This document shows positions 18,469 to 29,390 of a stretch of DNA of 64,000 nucleotides, one piece after another (position 1 is the stretch's first letter; each line of letters opens with the position of its first letter). The translations under genes were made by a program, and so were the position numbers. The notes beneath the pieces are model-generated. The model ran no database searches. It was not told where the DNA came from and saw nothing but the letters and a program-made list of their open reading frames with translations. Origin of the DNA: Francisella philomiragia subsp. philomiragia ATCC 25015 (GTDB taxonomy: Bacteria; Pseudomonadota; Gammaproteobacteria; Francisellales; Francisellaceae); NCBI RefSeq assembly GCF_000156715.1, contig NZ_DS999316.1:704002-768001 (forward strand). The letters are read 5' to 3'.

Positions 18469-19126
18469 TTTTTACTCCATTTTTCTTCAATAATTGTTTT
18501 ACTTTATTATATATTATATCAATCACAGTTTTATTTTGTGCTCCATCAGGAACTATAATATCAGCTTTTCTCTTTGATGGCTCAATAAACTTAATATGCA
18601 TTGGTCTTACTGTTTCTAGGTACTGATTTATAACACTTTCAACACTACGACCTCTTTCATTTTGGTCACGCATAAGTCTTCTGATGAAGCACAGGTCTGA
18701 TGGCGTATCCATATATACCTTAAAATCCATCATCTTTAATAACTTACGATCATTAAACAACATGATTCCTTCAAGGATAATTACACTTACTCCACCAGTA
18801 ATTTTTTCGGATTTCTCTTTTATTCTTGAATGAGTGGTATAGTCATAATGAGGTATATAAATATCATTACCTTCAATCAAATCTGCTAAGTCTTTTCTCA
18901 ATAACTTATGATCAAAAGCATCTGGATGATCATAATTGATTTTATTAGCTTCTTCAAAACCAACCATCTCTCCCCAGTTTTTATAATATCTATCTTCAGA
19001 AATTACTGCAATTTTGTTTAAATGTTTTGATTTTAATTTTTTGATAATCTCATTTGAAAATAAAGTCTTACCAGAGCCTGATCCTCCAACAATACCTATT
19101 ATAAAAACATCGCCTTTACCAGCCAT
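18461..19126 (-). CDS. udk: Uridine kinase
   Basis: Phosphorylates uridine and cytidine to UMP and CMP. The P-loop [11 protein letters not shown] is at residues 11-21, followed by [10 protein letters not shown] with the catalytic Asp, and [13 protein letters not shown], the arginine-rich lid typical of Udk. The 221 residues match the family (E. coli 213). It starts 10 bases after kdsA and overlaps rpoZ, so translation of rpoZ is probably coupled to it. Confidence 0.93.
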   Translation of the reverse strand: MAGKGDVFIIGIVGGSGSGKTLFSNEIIKKLKSKHLNKIAVISEDRYYKNWGEMVGFEEANKINYDHPDAFDHKLLRKDLADLIEGNDIYIPHYDYTTHSRIKEKSEKITGGVSVIILEGIMLFNDRKLLKMMDFKVYMDTPSDLCFIRRLMRDQNERGRSVESVINQYLETVRPMHIKFIEPSKRKADIIVPDGAQNKTVIDIIYNKVKQLLKKNGVKNG

Positions 19127-19136
19127 TACTTATACC

Positions 19137-19964
19137 TTACAACTCTATTTTTGGTTGACTCTTAACTAAATGATCTAGTTCTTTTAGTAAACTTAAAAAC
19201 TCTTTTATTTTATACATTGGAAAAGAATTAGGACCATCACTTAAAGCTTCTGCTGGCTTTGGATGAGTCTCCATAAAAAGACCATCAATACCAACTGCCA
19301 TAGCCGCCTTTGATAAAACAGGTACAAATTCTCTTTGACCACCTGATGAGCTACCTTGACCACCTGGTAATTGCACTGAATGAGTAGCATCAAATACTAC
19401 GGGACAGCCGGTAGATTTCATTATCTCAAGAGAGCGCATATCTGAAACCAGATTATTATAACCAAAGCTCACGCCTCTCTCACAAACCATGATTTGCTCA
19501 TTTCCAGTAGATTTTGCCTTAGCAACCACATGTTGCATATCCCAAGGTGCTAAGAATTGACCTTTTTTAATATTTACAGGTTTACCTTGTTTACATACAT
19601 CTAATATAAAATTTGTCTGACGACATAAAAAAGCGGGAGTCTGCATCACGTCAACAACCTCTGCAACCTCAGCAAACGGAGTATCTTCATGTACATCTGT
19701 AACAACTGGGACGTTGTATGTTTTTTTAACTTTAGCTAAAATCTCAAGTCCTTTGTCAACTCCAAGACCTCTAAAGCTATTAATAGAAGAACGATTTGCT
19801 TTATCAAAAGACGATTTATAAACAAAATTGATACCTAAATCTTTTGTAACTTCTGCCAAGTATCCAGCAGTATCCATAGCCATTTGCTCTGACTCAATTA
19901 CACATGGTCCAGACATTAAGAAAAATGGCTTACCATTTCCTACTTCAAAATTAGCAATTTTCAT
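19137..19964 (-). CDS. kdsA: 3-deoxy-8-phosphooctulonate (KDO-8-P) synthase
   Basis: Condenses arabinose-5-phosphate with PEP to give KDO-8-phosphate for the lipopolysaccharide core. Motifs seen are [36 protein letters not shown] and [11 protein letters not shown]. The 275 residues fit. Asn in the KANRSS loop together with no metal Cys at the usual N-terminal site suggests the metal-independent class, as in E. coli. It lies in the pnp-erpA-kdsA-udk-rpoZ series. Confidence 0.96.
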   Translation of the reverse strand: MKIANFEVGNGKPFFLMSGPCVIESEQMAMDTAGYLAEVTKDLGINFVYKSSFDKANRSSINSFRGLGVDKGLEILAKVKKTYNVPVVTDVHEDTPFAEVAEVVDVMQTPAFLCRQTNFILDVCKQGKPVNIKKGQFLAPWDMQHVVAKAKSTGNEQIMVCERGVSFGYNNLVSDMRSLEIMKSTGCPVVFDATHSVQLPGGQGSSSGGQREFVPVLSKAAMAVGIDGLFMETHPKPAEALSDGPNSFPMYKIKEFLSLLKELDHLVKSQPKIEL

Positions 19965-20005
19965 AAAAATACTTCTACTTTAAATAAGTTAATTACGATT
20001 AAATA

Positions 20006-20356
20006 TTATACAGAAAAAGATGAACCACAACCACAAGTAGTTTTGGCATTTGGATTTCTTATTACAAAATAGGCACCTTCAACATCATCCTTGTAGTCAA
20101 CATCAGCTCCAACTAAATATTGAAAGCTCATAGAATCAACCAAAAGACGAACACCATTTTTTGTAATAACCATATCATCTTCTTTTATCTCATTATCAAA
20201 TGCAAAAGCATACTGAAACCCTGAGCATCCACCGCCTGTTATATAGACTCTAAGGCTAAGAGAATTATCACCTTCTTCTTCAATTAGTTCCTTAACCTTT
20301 AAAGATGCTGACTCTGTAAAGTTGATTGGATCAACACTTTGAACTACTTCACTCAT
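20006..20356 (-). CDS. erpA: A-type iron-sulfur carrier protein
   Basis: Accepts Fe-S clusters and passes them to apo-proteins. The 116 residues contain the three conserved cysteines, one in [10 protein letters not shown] and two in TTCGCGSSF at the C-terminus. Length and the central [16 protein letters not shown] favour ErpA over IscA or SufA, and it stands away from any isc or suf genes in the window. It begins 5 bases after the pnp stop, so the two are co-transcribed. Confidence 0.9.
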   Translation of the reverse strand: MSEVVQSVDPINFTESASLKVKELIEEEGDNSLSLRVYITGGGCSGFQYAFAFDNEIKEDDMVITKNGVRLLVDSMSFQYLVGADVDYKDDVEGAYFVIRNPNAKTTCGCGSSFSV

Positions 20357-20361
20357 AATAA

Positions 20362-22443
20362 TTACCTCGCAACAAGAGAAAGTTTAACTCTACCACCTCT
20401 ATCAATATTTTGAACCAAAACTTCCAAGCCCTGACCCTCTACTAATGAATTAGTTTTCATCCCAGCTTGTTCAATTTCAGAGAATGGTAAATATCCATCT
20501 TGGCTCCCAAGAAGATTAACAAATGCTCCAGAATCTAAAAGCTTAACAATTTTACCTTTATAAATTTGTCCTTCTTCAACCTCTGCAACAATCTCTTCAA
20601 CCATAGATTTAGCCAAATCTAAGGATCTTTTATCTTTAGCAAAAATCTTAACTTCACCTGAGTCACTAGTGTCTATCTGCGCACCTGTTTTTTCTACAAT
20701 GCCTTTTACTACAGAACCACCACGACCAACAACATCTTTTATTTTAGCAGGATTTACATTCATAATATGAATTTGTGGAGCAACGTCAGAAACAGATTCT
20801 TTATGCTCTCTAATAACTTCATTCATAATTCCTAGTATATGTAGTCTACCAGTTCTTGCTTGTTCAAGAGCTTGCTCAAGAATTTCTCTAGATATCCCTT
20901 TAATTTTGATATCCATTTGAAGAGCTGTAACACCATATCTAGTACCAGCAACTTTAAAATCCATATCACCTAAGTGATCTTCATCACCTAAAATATCGGA
21001 TAGTACAGCGTATTTAGCACCATCTTTGATAAGCCCCATAGCAATACCTGCTACAGGCTCAGCTATAGGCACACCCGCATCCATCATAGATAATGACGAG
21101 CCACAAACAGTTGCCATAGAACTAGAACCATTTGACTCTAATATCTCAGATACTATTCTAACCACATATGGATATGCCTCTTCATTAGGAAAAACTGCTT
21201 GAGTAGCACGCTTAGCTAAATTTGCATGACCGATTTCACGGCGCTTCGGAGCCATACCTACCATACCACACTCGCCTACAGAATATGGAGGAAAATTATA
21301 GTGAAGCATATAACGCGATTTTTCAATCCCGTCTAAAGATTCAACAAGTTGTGCATCTCTATCACTTCCGAGAGTTGTAACCACTAGAGCTTGTGTTTCA
21401 CCTCTTGTAAATAGAGCTGAACCATGCACTCCAGGTAGCACTCCTATTTTAACATTTATTGGTCTAATAGTTTCTGTGCATCTACCATCGATTCTTGGCT
21501 TGCCTTCTAAGATATTTGATCTAACAAGATCTTTTTCTATATCATGAAAAGCTTCTAGAATTTCTTTTTCAGCATACTCATTCCCATCGACATCACTTGT
21601 AAATATATGCTCTAAAACATTTTTTCTCAGTTCGTTAAGCTTAATATTTCTTTCTTGCTTAGATGGTATTGTATAAGCATTTTTAATCTCGCCAAAGAAA
21701 TGTGATTTAATTTGAGACTTTAATAACTTATTAATTTGATAAATTGTATATTCTATACGTGGTTTAGATGATACTTTAGCCAGTTTACCAATAGAATTGA
21801 TAATAGTCTTAAGATGCTTATGCGCATATAAAATACCGCCAAGCATTACAGATTCTGGTAAGCTATTAGCCTCTGACTCAACCATTAGTATCGCATCATC
21901 CGTACCAGAAACGACTAAGTCTAAATCAGACTCTTTTAGTTCCTCTTTGTTAGGATTAAGAATATACTTACCATTAGTATAACCGACTCTTACACCTGCA
22001 ATTATATCATCATAAGGAGCCCCTGATATTGCTAAAGAAGCAGATGCTCCTATCAAAGCCAACATATCCGGAGAAAACGATCCATCATAAGATAAGACTG
22101 TAGCTACAATCTGAATCTCATTAAAAAATCCATCAGGAAATGATGGTCTTATAGATCTATCTATTAATCTAGAAATAAGAATTTGCTCTTCAGATGGTCT
22201 TCCTTCTCTTCTTAAGAAACCTCCAGGTATCTTACCAGCAGCATATGTTTTTTCTAAATAGTGTACTGACAATGGAAAGAAATCAGCGCCTGCTGCTACT
22301 GATTTTTTGACTACTGTAGTCACCAACACAACATTATTACCACAACTTACAGTCACAGACCCATCTGCTTGACGAGCCATTCCACCTGTTTCTAGAACTA
22401 TTTCTTTGTTACCTAGTTCAAAGACTTCTCTAAATATTTTCAC
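20362..22443 (-). CDS. pnp: Polyribonucleotide nucleotidyltransferase (PNPase)
   Basis: Phosphorolytic 3'-5' exoribonuclease of the mRNA decay machinery. Its 693 residues contain two RNase PH-like domains joined by a helical region (together about 1-545), a KH domain with [12 protein letters not shown], and a C-terminal S1 domain ([16 protein letters not shown]). The [11 protein letters not shown] and [15 protein letters not shown] segments are typical. It follows rpsO after 58 bases, the standard rpsO-pnp order, in which the leader is often subject to RNase III control. Confidence 0.97.
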   Translation of the reverse strand: MKIFREVFELGNKEIVLETGGMARQADGSVTVSCGNNVVLVTTVVKKSVAAGADFFPLSVHYLEKTYAAGKIPGGFLRREGRPSEEQILISRLIDRSIRPSFPDGFFNEIQIVATVLSYDGSFSPDMLALIGASASLAISGAPYDDIIAGVRVGYTNGKYILNPNKEELKESDLDLVVSGTDDAILMVESEANSLPESVMLGGILYAHKHLKTIINSIGKLAKVSSKPRIEYTIYQINKLLKSQIKSHFFGEIKNAYTIPSKQERNIKLNELRKNVLEHIFTSDVDGNEYAEKEILEAFHDIEKDLVRSNILEGKPRIDGRCTETIRPINVKIGVLPGVHGSALFTRGETQALVVTTLGSDRDAQLVESLDGIEKSRYMLHYNFPPYSVGECGMVGMAPKRREIGHANLAKRATQAVFPNEEAYPYVVRIVSEILESNGSSSMATVCGSSLSMMDAGVPIAEPVAGIAMGLIKDGAKYAVLSDILGDEDHLGDMDFKVAGTRYGVTALQMDIKIKGISREILEQALEQARTGRLHILGIMNEVIREHKESVSDVAPQIHIMNVNPAKIKDVVGRGGSVVKGIVEKTGAQIDTSDSGEVKIFAKDKRSLDLAKSMVEEIVAEVEEGQIYKGKIVKLLDSGAFVNLLGSQDGYLPFSEIEQAGMKTNSLVEGQGLEVLVQNIDRGGRVKLSLVAR

Positions 22444-22501
22444 AGTTTAACCTTATATAATTATTTGATTGAATGACGTAAGAACGATTAAGATGAAATT
22501 A

Positions 22502-22768
22502 TTATCTACGTAAATTTAGTTTCTTGATTAGTGCACGGTATCTTTCTACATCTTTACCATGTAAGTAATCCAATAATTTACGACGTTGACTTACTAGTCT
22601 TAAAAGACCTCTTCTTGAATGATTGTCTTTTTTATGAGTTGCAAAATGACCTTGTAGATCATTAATTCTAGCAGTTAAAAGAGCAACTTGCACTTCAGGT
22701 GAACCAGTATCACCTTCAGACTGTTGATTTTCTTTAATAATATTTTGCTTATCTTGGGTTGTTAACAT
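22502..22768 (-). CDS. rpsO: 30S ribosomal protein S15
   Basis: Primary 16S rRNA-binding protein of the small subunit. The 88 residues contain the S15 core [45 protein letters not shown] in the conserved arrangement, and a basic C-terminus. In E. coli S15 represses its own translation by binding its leader; here the leader is about 65 bases if the promoter at 22842 is right. Directly upstream of pnp. Confidence 0.98.
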   Translation of the reverse strand: MLTTQDKQNIIKENQQSEGDTGSPEVQVALLTARINDLQGHFATHKKDNHSRRGLLRLVSQRRKLLDYLHGKDVERYRALIKKLNLRR

Positions 22769-22841
22769 AACATTTCTCCATTTGTTTTCTTATTAATTAA
22801 CACACGACAAACCGCACAAAGGAACAGTTTACCAGTTGGAG

Positions 22842-22870
22842 ATTATATACTATTAAAGCAAAAAAAACAA
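22842..22870 (-). promoter_or_regulatory. Candidate promoter for rpsO-pnp
   Basis: On the minus strand TATAAT (22842-22847) lies 17 bases after TTGTTT (22865-22870), a half-matching -35. It starts just beyond the ftsI stop codon, giving rpsO a promoter of its own apart from the division genes. The predicted leader is about 65 bases. Confidence 0.5.
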
Positions 22871-22874
22871 AAGT

Positions 22875-24566
22875 TTAGTTATCAATCTTATCTGGTTTGA
22901 TACCTAATATTTGTAAACTATTAAGAGCTACGTCTGCAAAAACTGGAGCCGCAACAGAACCACCACCATACTTATCGCCTTTAGGATCTTTGATTGTAAC
23001 AACTATCGCTAACTGCGGATCACTAGCTGGCACAACACCCACAAAGCTTGCCAAATATTTTGCACCATAGGTTCCTCCGGCAAGCATCCTGGCAGTACCT
23101 GTTTTACCTGCAACATGATACAGAGGTATTCTTGCATTAGCTCCTGTTCCACCAGAATCTTCAACAACAGACTGCATCATACTAATCATCTCCTCAGAAA
23201 CTTTCTTAGATGCTACCACTCTTGAGTCAATCTCCTCTCCAGGTTTTCTTTTAAGAATAGTTGGTTTAATGTACTTACCATCATTAGCAATAGCTGATAC
23301 TCCAGCAACTAACTGAAGATCTGTAGCATTCATACCATATCCAAAAGATAGAGTGGCTAACTGGAAATCGCCCCACTTATCCTTAACTGGAACAAATCCA
23401 TCACGCTCACCTGGTAGTTGTATACCTGTTTTGTCTCCAAAGCCAAAGTTTCTTAATGATGGTTCAAGTATTGTAGGATCGGTCAAACCCAATATCATTT
23501 TAGATATACCTACGTTACTAGATTTCATAAGAATATATCTCAAATCTTCTTCACCATAATCCCTCTCATCTCTGACAGTATTTTTACCAATACGATAAAA
23601 ACCTGGGTGTGAATTAATTACAGGTTGCTCTGGGGTCACATCATCACCATAAATAAGCGCCGTAACTGCTGCAAAAACTTTCATTACTGAACCCAACTCA
23701 TACACGTCTGTGATAGCCCTATTTCTACGTCTATCAGGGTAAGCATCTGCCATACTGTTAGGATTATATGACGGATAATTAGCCATAGCTAGTATTTCGC
23801 CTGTATGAATATTTTCAATAATGACTGATCCAGCTTCAGAGTTTGTTTTAATAACTCCTTTTTTTAAATACTTATATGCAACATACTGTAATCTAGAATC
23901 AATACTTATTTGAAGGTTGTGTCCATTTTTAGGTAATATAAAATTATCTTCAACCTTAGCAACGCCACCATGTAAATCTTTTTTATACTCAAAGTAACCA
24001 TCCTGCCCTGTAAGGAATTGATTAAATTCAAGCTCCAATCCTTCCTGACCCTTGCCATCCACATTAGTAAAACCAACAATATGAGAAGCAACTTCTGCCA
24101 TTGGATAATATCTTTTAAACTCTCGAATAACATGAATACCAGTAATATCAAGATCTTTAACTTTTTGAGATAAGTACGGCTGAACTTTTCTTTCGATATA
24201 AACGAAGCCACTTCTACCCTCTCTGACCTTAACTTGTCTTTCTATCTTTTCTCTTTTTTCTTTAGATAGATTTAAAATATTCATAACTTCTTTGAGTTCA
24301 GGACTATCCGCACTAACATAATACGGGTCTACCCAAATAGTATCTACTGGAGTACTTATAGCTAAAGGATTACCATTTCTATCAAGAATTATACCTCTGT
24401 AAGACTTTATATCTATACTTCTGTCACTACGATTATCACCTTCTTGCTTAAGTTTGGGATATTGAACAGTTTCCATATAGACTAGCTTAGCAAATAGAAC
24501 TATAAAACTTGATAAGAGTAATAAGATAACAACTAAATGTCTTAACTTTGGTCTATAGTTACTCAT
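22875..24566 (-). CDS. ftsI: Septal peptidoglycan transpeptidase FtsI (PBP3)
   Basis: Class B penicillin-binding protein that cross-links septal peptidoglycan. Its 563 residues have one N-terminal membrane segment (LVVILLLLSSFIVLFAKLVY), a PBP dimerisation domain, and the transpeptidase triad Ser293-x-x-Lys (SVMK), SSN and KTGT. The start at 24566 has AAGGAG 10 bases before it and overlaps the end of ftsL by 8 bases; an upstream in-frame codon lies inside ftsL and has no such site. Unlike most bacteria, no murE or murF follows; rpsO does. Confidence 0.96.
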   Translation of the reverse strand: MSNYRPKLRHLVVILLLLSSFIVLFAKLVYMETVQYPKLKQEGDNRSDRSIDIKSYRGIILDRNGNPLAISTPVDTIWVDPYYVSADSPELKEVMNILNLSKEKREKIERQVKVREGRSGFVYIERKVQPYLSQKVKDLDITGIHVIREFKRYYPMAEVASHIVGFTNVDGKGQEGLELEFNQFLTGQDGYFEYKKDLHGGVAKVEDNFILPKNGHNLQISIDSRLQYVAYKYLKKGVIKTNSEAGSVIIENIHTGEILAMANYPSYNPNSMADAYPDRRRNRAITDVYELGSVMKVFAAVTALIYGDDVTPEQPVINSHPGFYRIGKNTVRDERDYGEEDLRYILMKSSNVGISKMILGLTDPTILEPSLRNFGFGDKTGIQLPGERDGFVPVKDKWGDFQLATLSFGYGMNATDLQLVAGVSAIANDGKYIKPTILKRKPGEEIDSRVVASKKVSEEMISMMQSVVEDSGGTGANARIPLYHVAGKTGTARMLAGGTYGAKYLASFVGVVPASDPQLAIVVTIKDPKGDKYGGGSVAAPVFADVALNSLQILGIKPDKIDN

Positions 24567-24909
24567 TTGTAGAGATCTCCTTCTGATCACTCAAAGTACC
24601 TATACTTTTTTGTGTAGGTAGTGACATTTTTTCTTTTTCAGCAAATTTCTCTACTGCTGTAGGTGTAGCTAATGAGCTGTACTCTAATACAATCTGACTC
24701 CACTGCTCATCTAACTGAGTTTGCTCAACAATCAAATCCTTACGCTCATTCAATAACAGCTTAAATTCAAAACGAGTTACGATTAGTGCAAAAGCTGTAA
24801 GCAGCAACACAAATAAAAGCACAAAGGCAATGCCCACAGTCTTTTTTAGGAAACTATTTTTTAATGACTCAAATAATCTTATCCGTATTTGACGGTTTGT
24901 TAGCATCAT
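24559..24909 (-). CDS. ftsL: Cell division protein FtsL
   Basis: Short bitopic divisome protein that pairs with FtsB. The 116 residues show a basic cytoplasmic tail, one membrane segment (about 24-45, [19 protein letters not shown]) and a periplasmic coiled coil (about 50-85). Sequence conservation in this family is low; the call rests on size, topology and position between rsmH and ftsI. The ATG overlaps the rsmH TGA (ATGATG), so translation is coupled. Confidence 0.9.
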   Translation of the reverse strand: MMLTNRQIRIRLFESLKNSFLKKTVGIAFVLLFVLLLTAFALIVTRFEFKLLLNERKDLIVEQTQLDEQWSQIVLEYSSLATPTAVEKFAEKEKMSLPTQKSIGTLSDQKEISTNE

Positions 24910-25823
24910 AACTTTTCAACAACCCTTAAAATAGCACTTCTAGAACGAACGTTTTGACTAAGTTCATCTTGATTTGCTTTCGCTTTTTTTGTAATCCATT
25001 TCATTTTCACTTGGCTATTGTCTTGTGGTAACATTTTTGCAATTCTATTGGTTTCTTGCTTTGGATTAATTAAAGAAGTAAATTTCTGTTTAACAATCCT
25101 ATCCTCTAATGAATGAAAGGAAATAGCCGCAACTCTACCACCTTTTTTGATAACATCTAAAATACTCTCCAAAAGAATTTCTAAGTCTTTGAGCTCATCA
25201 TTAACATATATACGCAATGCTTGAAAACACCTTGTTGCAGGATTCTTTTTCTCTCTCTTACCAATAGTCGCTCGAATAAGTTCAGCTAACTGATGGGTAG
25301 TAGTTATACTCCCATTTTCAGCTATATAGTCTTTAATTCTTAGAGCAATTTTTTTTGCAAAACGCTCTTCACCATAAACCTTAAAAATATAAGTCAACTC
25401 ATCTACTGATAACTCTTCTAGTGCTTGACTAGCTGTCAGACCTTTCGATATATCCATTCGCATATCTAATGGACCATCATGAGTAAAGCTAAAACCTCTA
25501 TTAGCATTATCCAACTGAGGAGAAGAAACACCCAAATCCATAATAATACCATCGACTTCACCCAAAAGATTGTGCTGTAAGCAATAATCATAAATATAGG
25601 TAAAGCTTGCATGAACTATTTCAAAATTATCATTCTGGAAATTATGTGTTGCATAATCTATAGCATCTAAATCTTTATCAAAAGCTATCAATCTTCCTGA
25701 TGTTAATTTATCCAATATTGCTTTTGAATGACCTCCTCGACCAAATGTCGCATCTATATAGATACCTTCTGGATTAATATTTAGATCAGCGATAGATTCT
25801 TGAAGTAAAACTGAAAAATGCAT
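24906..25823 (-). CDS. rsmH: 16S rRNA (cytosine-1402-N4)-methyltransferase
   Basis: Also known as MraW. The 305 residues open with [32 protein letters not shown], the SAM-binding start of the family, and contain [26 protein letters not shown] and [16 protein letters not shown]. It methylates C1402 of 16S rRNA. In most bacteria it follows mraZ at the head of the dcw cluster; here a synthetase gene lies 5 bases upstream and mraZ is absent. Confidence 0.96.
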   Translation of the reverse strand: MHFSVLLQESIADLNINPEGIYIDATFGRGGHSKAILDKLTSGRLIAFDKDLDAIDYATHNFQNDNFEIVHASFTYIYDYCLQHNLLGEVDGIIMDLGVSSPQLDNANRGFSFTHDGPLDMRMDISKGLTASQALEELSVDELTYIFKVYGEERFAKKIALRIKDYIAENGSITTTHQLAELIRATIGKREKKNPATRCFQALRIYVNDELKDLEILLESILDVIKKGGRVAAISFHSLEDRIVKQKFTSLINPKQETNRIAKMLPQDNSQVKMKWITKKAKANQDELSQNVRSRSAILRVVEKL

Positions 25824-25828
25824 ACAAA

Positions 25829-27928
25829 TTATGCCTTAACCAGTTCGTTGGCAAGTTTTTTAGCTTTTGAGAAATCAGTCTTCCCAGAGCCTAGTTTAGG
25901 TATAGAGATAACTTTAAAATAATTAGTTGGCTTATAAAGATTCTCTATCCCAGAATGTCTTACAATCTCTTTCAAATCAGTTGGCTCTAAATCTTCTAGA
26001 GTATATAGTAAGTTAATAATCTCACCTCTTTTGGTATCTGATGTAGCCACAGCTAAAACCTCAAAATCAATTTTATGAGAGTCATAACCTTTTTCTCTCA
26101 AAGTATCATAGACATTTTGCTCTAAAAGCCCCAAACTCACCATTTCACCAGCAACTTTTGCAAATCTAGAGTACCTATCAACTACTGTTAAGTAACCTTC
26201 GCCATCAATTTTGCCTTTATCCCCAGTTATGTACCATTTATAACCACCCTTCTCTATCATCACCTCATTCGTCTTTTTGGGATCATTAAGATAGTAATCC
26301 ATCTTATTAACCCCACGATATATAATCATACCCTCAACACCAATAGGGAGCTCTTCATGAGATTCTGGATGAATGATTTTGAATTGGCCACCAGGAACTG
26401 TTAAACCTACAGTACCTATTTTATTAGGCGATTTGGTTGGTCTATTAACAGCAGCAACTGGTGAAAGCTCGGTTGTTCCATAACCTTCATTAATAACCTT
26501 ATCAAACTTATCTTCAAACATCGTACGAACTTCTTTAGAAAGTTTTTCAGCACCTGTAATAATAAGTCTAAGAGTTTCAAAATCTTCTTTTTTAACTGCT
26601 TTATTTTTGGTATAAATTCTTAGAAATGTTGGTGTTGCACACAATACTGTGGTCTTATTTTTCTTGATTAAATTAGCGACTCCTTTAGCATCTGTTGGAT
26701 CTGGATGGCATGCTATATACCCCCCTTGAAACAGAGAAACTAGTGAGATTGTAAGACCAAAAGCATGAAATATTGGTAAAATTCCAGCCACAGAATCATT
26801 CTCTTGGCACTCGATAACATTTGTACTTTGATAAACATTTGCAAGAAGGTTTTTATGCTTAATAGCAATACCTTTAGGCACTCCTTCACTACCACTACTA
26901 AATATTATAAAAGCTAAGTCATCTAGTTTGGTCGATTTAAGATATTTTTTAACTAACCATCTAACAGGTAAGATTTTGATTTGTAAAAATGTTTTTATTG
27001 ACTCAGCTTTAGTTATTTTTGCTTTGATATCCTCTAGATAAACAATCTTACACATCGAAAAAATCTCTTCAACAAAAAAACCTTTGTGAGTTAGCTTCTC
27101 GACAAATGCTCTAGAGGTAATTATTGTTTTAATTGCCGCATTATTAATAGCATGTCTTAATGCTTCTTCTGAAGCTGTATAATTCAGATTAACTATTGCC
27201 TTTGCACTCATCATCAAAGCCAATATTGCCAAATACCCACCAGCACTAGTAGGCAAACAAACTCCAACATTGTCTTCTTGCTTCGTGATTTCCTGAAGCT
27301 TTTTAGACATCAATACTGCACCTGTTGCAAACTTGTAACCATCTAAAGCAACACCTGTGGTATCAGTTAATACTAAATTTTTTTTAGCATTTAACATTTG
27401 TCTAAACCAAATTTCAGCAGGAGCTTTTAGCAAGGTTAAGTACCCTTCCCATGCCCTCACAGAAAGATCGTCCATCTCCTCATTCAAACTTTTTAAATTT
27501 TTAAGTTTGGCAATATCGAAAAATACTTGCCTATCGAGGTTCTTACGATCTGAAAAATATGGCATTTCAGGCCCACATACAAACAACAAAAATCTATTAT
27601 CATTTTGCTCAACCTGAGAAATGTAGCTCTTATCTACGACAAGTATATCTTGATGATTCCAAAAACTAATATCATCAATATAATTTATACCAGCATCAAT
27701 TACAGCTTTTTCAAGACCTCTGATTCTATCATCAAAACATCCCAGTACAGTGATAGCCTTATCTTTTAAATATTTCTTTAATGCTAACAGTGTAATTATA
27801 GAAGTATCATTAGCAATAATTATTGACCCATTTACAAAACTTTTAAAGTCAATTTCTTTATTGCAGTCATAGATATAAGATTGATTTAATTTTTTATGTA
27901 TAGCAGATTTAAGCTGTTTTAGGCGCAT
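25829..27928 (-). CDS. Acyl-adenylate (AMP-binding) synthetase with an extra N-terminal domain, Aas-like
   Basis: An adenylate-forming enzyme of 699 residues, most like the ligase half of Aas (acyl-ACP synthetase), so probably activating long-chain fatty acids. The ATP loop is [13 protein letters not shown], followed by [24 protein letters not shown] and the C-terminal catalytic Lys region LGSGKTDF. The first about 180 residues should be the PlsC acyltransferase of Aas, but I see no HxxxxD motif, so this part is degenerate or different. Helical SVRAWEGYL.. follows. It lies 5 bases before rsmH and is the first gene of this division operon; whether it has a role in the envelope at the septum is unknown. 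The start is not backed by a strong ribosome-binding site. Confidence 0.78.
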   Translation of the reverse strand: MRLKQLKSAIHKKLNQSYIYDCNKEIDFKSFVNGSIIIANDTSIITLLALKKYLKDKAITVLGCFDDRIRGLEKAVIDAGINYIDDISFWNHQDILVVDKSYISQVEQNDNRFLLFVCGPEMPYFSDRKNLDRQVFFDIAKLKNLKSLNEEMDDLSVRAWEGYLTLLKAPAEIWFRQMLNAKKNLVLTDTTGVALDGYKFATGAVLMSKKLQEITKQEDNVGVCLPTSAGGYLAILALMMSAKAIVNLNYTASEEALRHAINNAAIKTIITSRAFVEKLTHKGFFVEEIFSMCKIVYLEDIKAKITKAESIKTFLQIKILPVRWLVKKYLKSTKLDDLAFIIFSSGSEGVPKGIAIKHKNLLANVYQSTNVIECQENDSVAGILPIFHAFGLTISLVSLFQGGYIACHPDPTDAKGVANLIKKNKTTVLCATPTFLRIYTKNKAVKKEDFETLRLIITGAEKLSKEVRTMFEDKFDKVINEGYGTTELSPVAAVNRPTKSPNKIGTVGLTVPGGQFKIIHPESHEELPIGVEGMIIYRGVNKMDYYLNDPKKTNEVMIEKGGYKWYITGDKGKIDGEGYLTVVDRYSRFAKVAGEMVSLGLLEQNVYDTLREKGYDSHKIDFEVLAVATSDTKRGEIINLLYTLEDLEPTDLKEIVRHSGIENLYKPTNYFKVISIPKLGSGKTDFSKAKKLANELVKA

Positions 27929-27964
27929 TTTTATACCGGTATTAATTGTAATAATAAGCTTATA

Positions 27965-27983
27965 GATAACCTATTATGTTATC
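27965..27983. repeat. Dyad between the divergent synthetase and mutM genes
   Basis: GATAAC (27965-27970) and GTTATC (27978-27983) form an inverted repeat around a 7-base centre, with further TATA pairing outside after one mismatch. It lies 37-55 bases from the synthetase start and 38 from the mutM ATG, where a shared operator would be placed. AT richness makes this a modest signal. Confidence 0.35.
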
Positions 27984-28020
27984 ATATAGTAATCTTAATT
28001 TTTATAGTAATATCAAATTT

Positions 28021-28845
28021 ATGCCTGAACTTCCTGAAGTAGAGACTGTCAAAAGAGGTTTAACCAAAAATATTATTAGCAAAAAGATTAAAAGTGTACA
28101 GATAAATACGGATAAGCTTCGCTATCCCGTAGATAAAGCCCAACTTCTATCACTAAAAAACAAAGTCGTAAAAAATATTCAAAGAAGAGGTAAGCATCTA
28201 ATTATTTATCTGGAAGATAACTTACAGTTAATTATTCATCTAGGTATGTCAGGTATCGTTAAAATTATAAATACTTCTGAATACAACAAGATCAAACATG
28301 ACCACATTATTTTAGAGTTATCCGATGATTTAAATCTAGTCTATAATGATCCGCGTAAATTTGGATATTGGTTAGTCAATACCAATATGATGCCACTAGA
28401 ACACAGAGTTTTAGCCACTCATGGAGTTGAACCTTTAACAGATGATTTCAATGCTGAATATTTGATATCTAAATTAAAGAAAACCTCTAGAAAAATCAAA
28501 CAAACTATCATGGATAATAGCATAGTTGTTGGCGTAGGAAATATATATGCCAGTGAAGCATTATTCGATAGCAATATCTTACCAACAAGAGCTTCTAACA
28601 CCATCACAAAAAAAGAAGCGGAGAGGCTTGTAACTTCAATTAAGAAAATACTTGATAAAGCAATTGCCGAAGGTGGTACAACACTCAAGGACTATAAAAA
28701 TACAGAAGGTAAACCTGGCTACTTCACGCAACAACTCAATGTTTATGGTAGAGCTAATCAAAACTGTCATATCTGTAACACTAAAATTGAAAGTTTAGTG
28801 ATAGCTCAAAGAAACACATTCTTTTGCAAAAAATGTCAAAAATAA
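28021..28845 (+). CDS. mutM: Formamidopyrimidine-DNA glycosylase
   Basis: Removes 8-oxoguanine and FaPy lesions and nicks the DNA. The start is fixed at 28021 by the family's obligatory [13 protein letters not shown]: after Met removal Pro is the Schiff-base nucleophile and Glu the acid. An upstream in-frame codon would bury it. RRGKHL carries the beta-elimination Lys, and a C-terminal zinc finger reads CHIC...CKKC. The length of 274 aa is typical. Its 3' end almost meets the convergent pdxT. Confidence 0.96.
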   Translation: MPELPEVETVKRGLTKNIISKKIKSVQINTDKLRYPVDKAQLLSLKNKVVKNIQRRGKHLIIYLEDNLQLIIHLGMSGIVKIINTSEYNKIKHDHIILELSDDLNLVYNDPRKFGYWLVNTNMMPLEHRVLATHGVEPLTDDFNAEYLISKLKKTSRKIKQTIMDNSIVVGVGNIYASEALFDSNILPTRASNTITKKEAERLVTSIKKILDKAIAEGGTTLKDYKNTEGKPGYFTQQLNVYGRANQNCHICNTKIESLVIAQRNTFFCKKCQK

Positions 28846-28847
28846 GA

Positions 28848-29387
28848 CTACATATTTAGAAAGTACTTATGCACAGAAGAGTCCTCAGTCAATTCAGGAT
28901 GAAAACTACTCACTAAAATATTACCTTGCCTAACTAGTACAGGTAAATCATCAAATTTAGCCAGCACCTCAATATTATCTCCCACTCTAGTAAATTTTGG
29001 AGCTCTAATAAATACGGCTTTGATAGAATTACTCATAAAACCTAAGTCTGTGACAAAACTATCAACTTGACGTCCATAGCCATTTCTCTCTACCTCTAAA
29101 TCTATAAGACTTAAATACTGGGAGCCTTTTGATAGAATTATACTACCTGCACAAGTTCCAAAGACTGGATTCCGTGAGCAAAAATCTTGTAATTTATCGA
29201 GAATTTGGTGTTTAGTTAAAAGATTTAATAATGCTGTACTTTCTCCCCCAGGAATAATAAGCCTATCAATTTCATCAAAATCATTTGTAAATTTGACTAA
29301 CTTAACTTCTACACCTAAAGACTCAAGCATCTCAGCATGTTTCTGGAACCCTCCTTGAATCGCTAGTACGCCTACGCTGACAGACAT
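28848..29387 (-). CDS. pdxT: Pyridoxal 5'-phosphate synthase, glutaminase subunit
   Basis: Class I glutamine amidotransferase that frees ammonia for PdxS. The nucleophile Cys is in FGTCAGSIIL, the His-Glu pair in SSFHPELT, and IPGGESTALL shapes the oxyanion site. The 179 residues are typical. It follows pdxS after 3 bases, as a co-translated pair making PLP by the DXP-independent route. Confidence 0.95.
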   Translation of the reverse strand: MSVSVGVLAIQGGFQKHAEMLESLGVEVKLVKFTNDFDEIDRLIIPGGESTALLNLLTKHQILDKLQDFCSRNPVFGTCAGSIILSKGSQYLSLIDLEVERNGYGRQVDSFVTDLGFMSNSIKAVFIRAPKFTRVGDNIEVLAKFDDLPVLVRQGNILVSSFHPELTEDSSVHKYFLNM

Positions 29388-29390
29388 CTT

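Noticed and set aside
25829-27928. Bifunctional Aas with a PlsC acyltransferase
   Set aside because: No HxxxxD motif is seen in the first 180 residues, so the full Aas name was not used.
27976-28020. N-terminal extension of MutM
   Set aside because: The enzyme needs Pro directly after the initiator Met as its nucleophile, which fixes the start at 28021.
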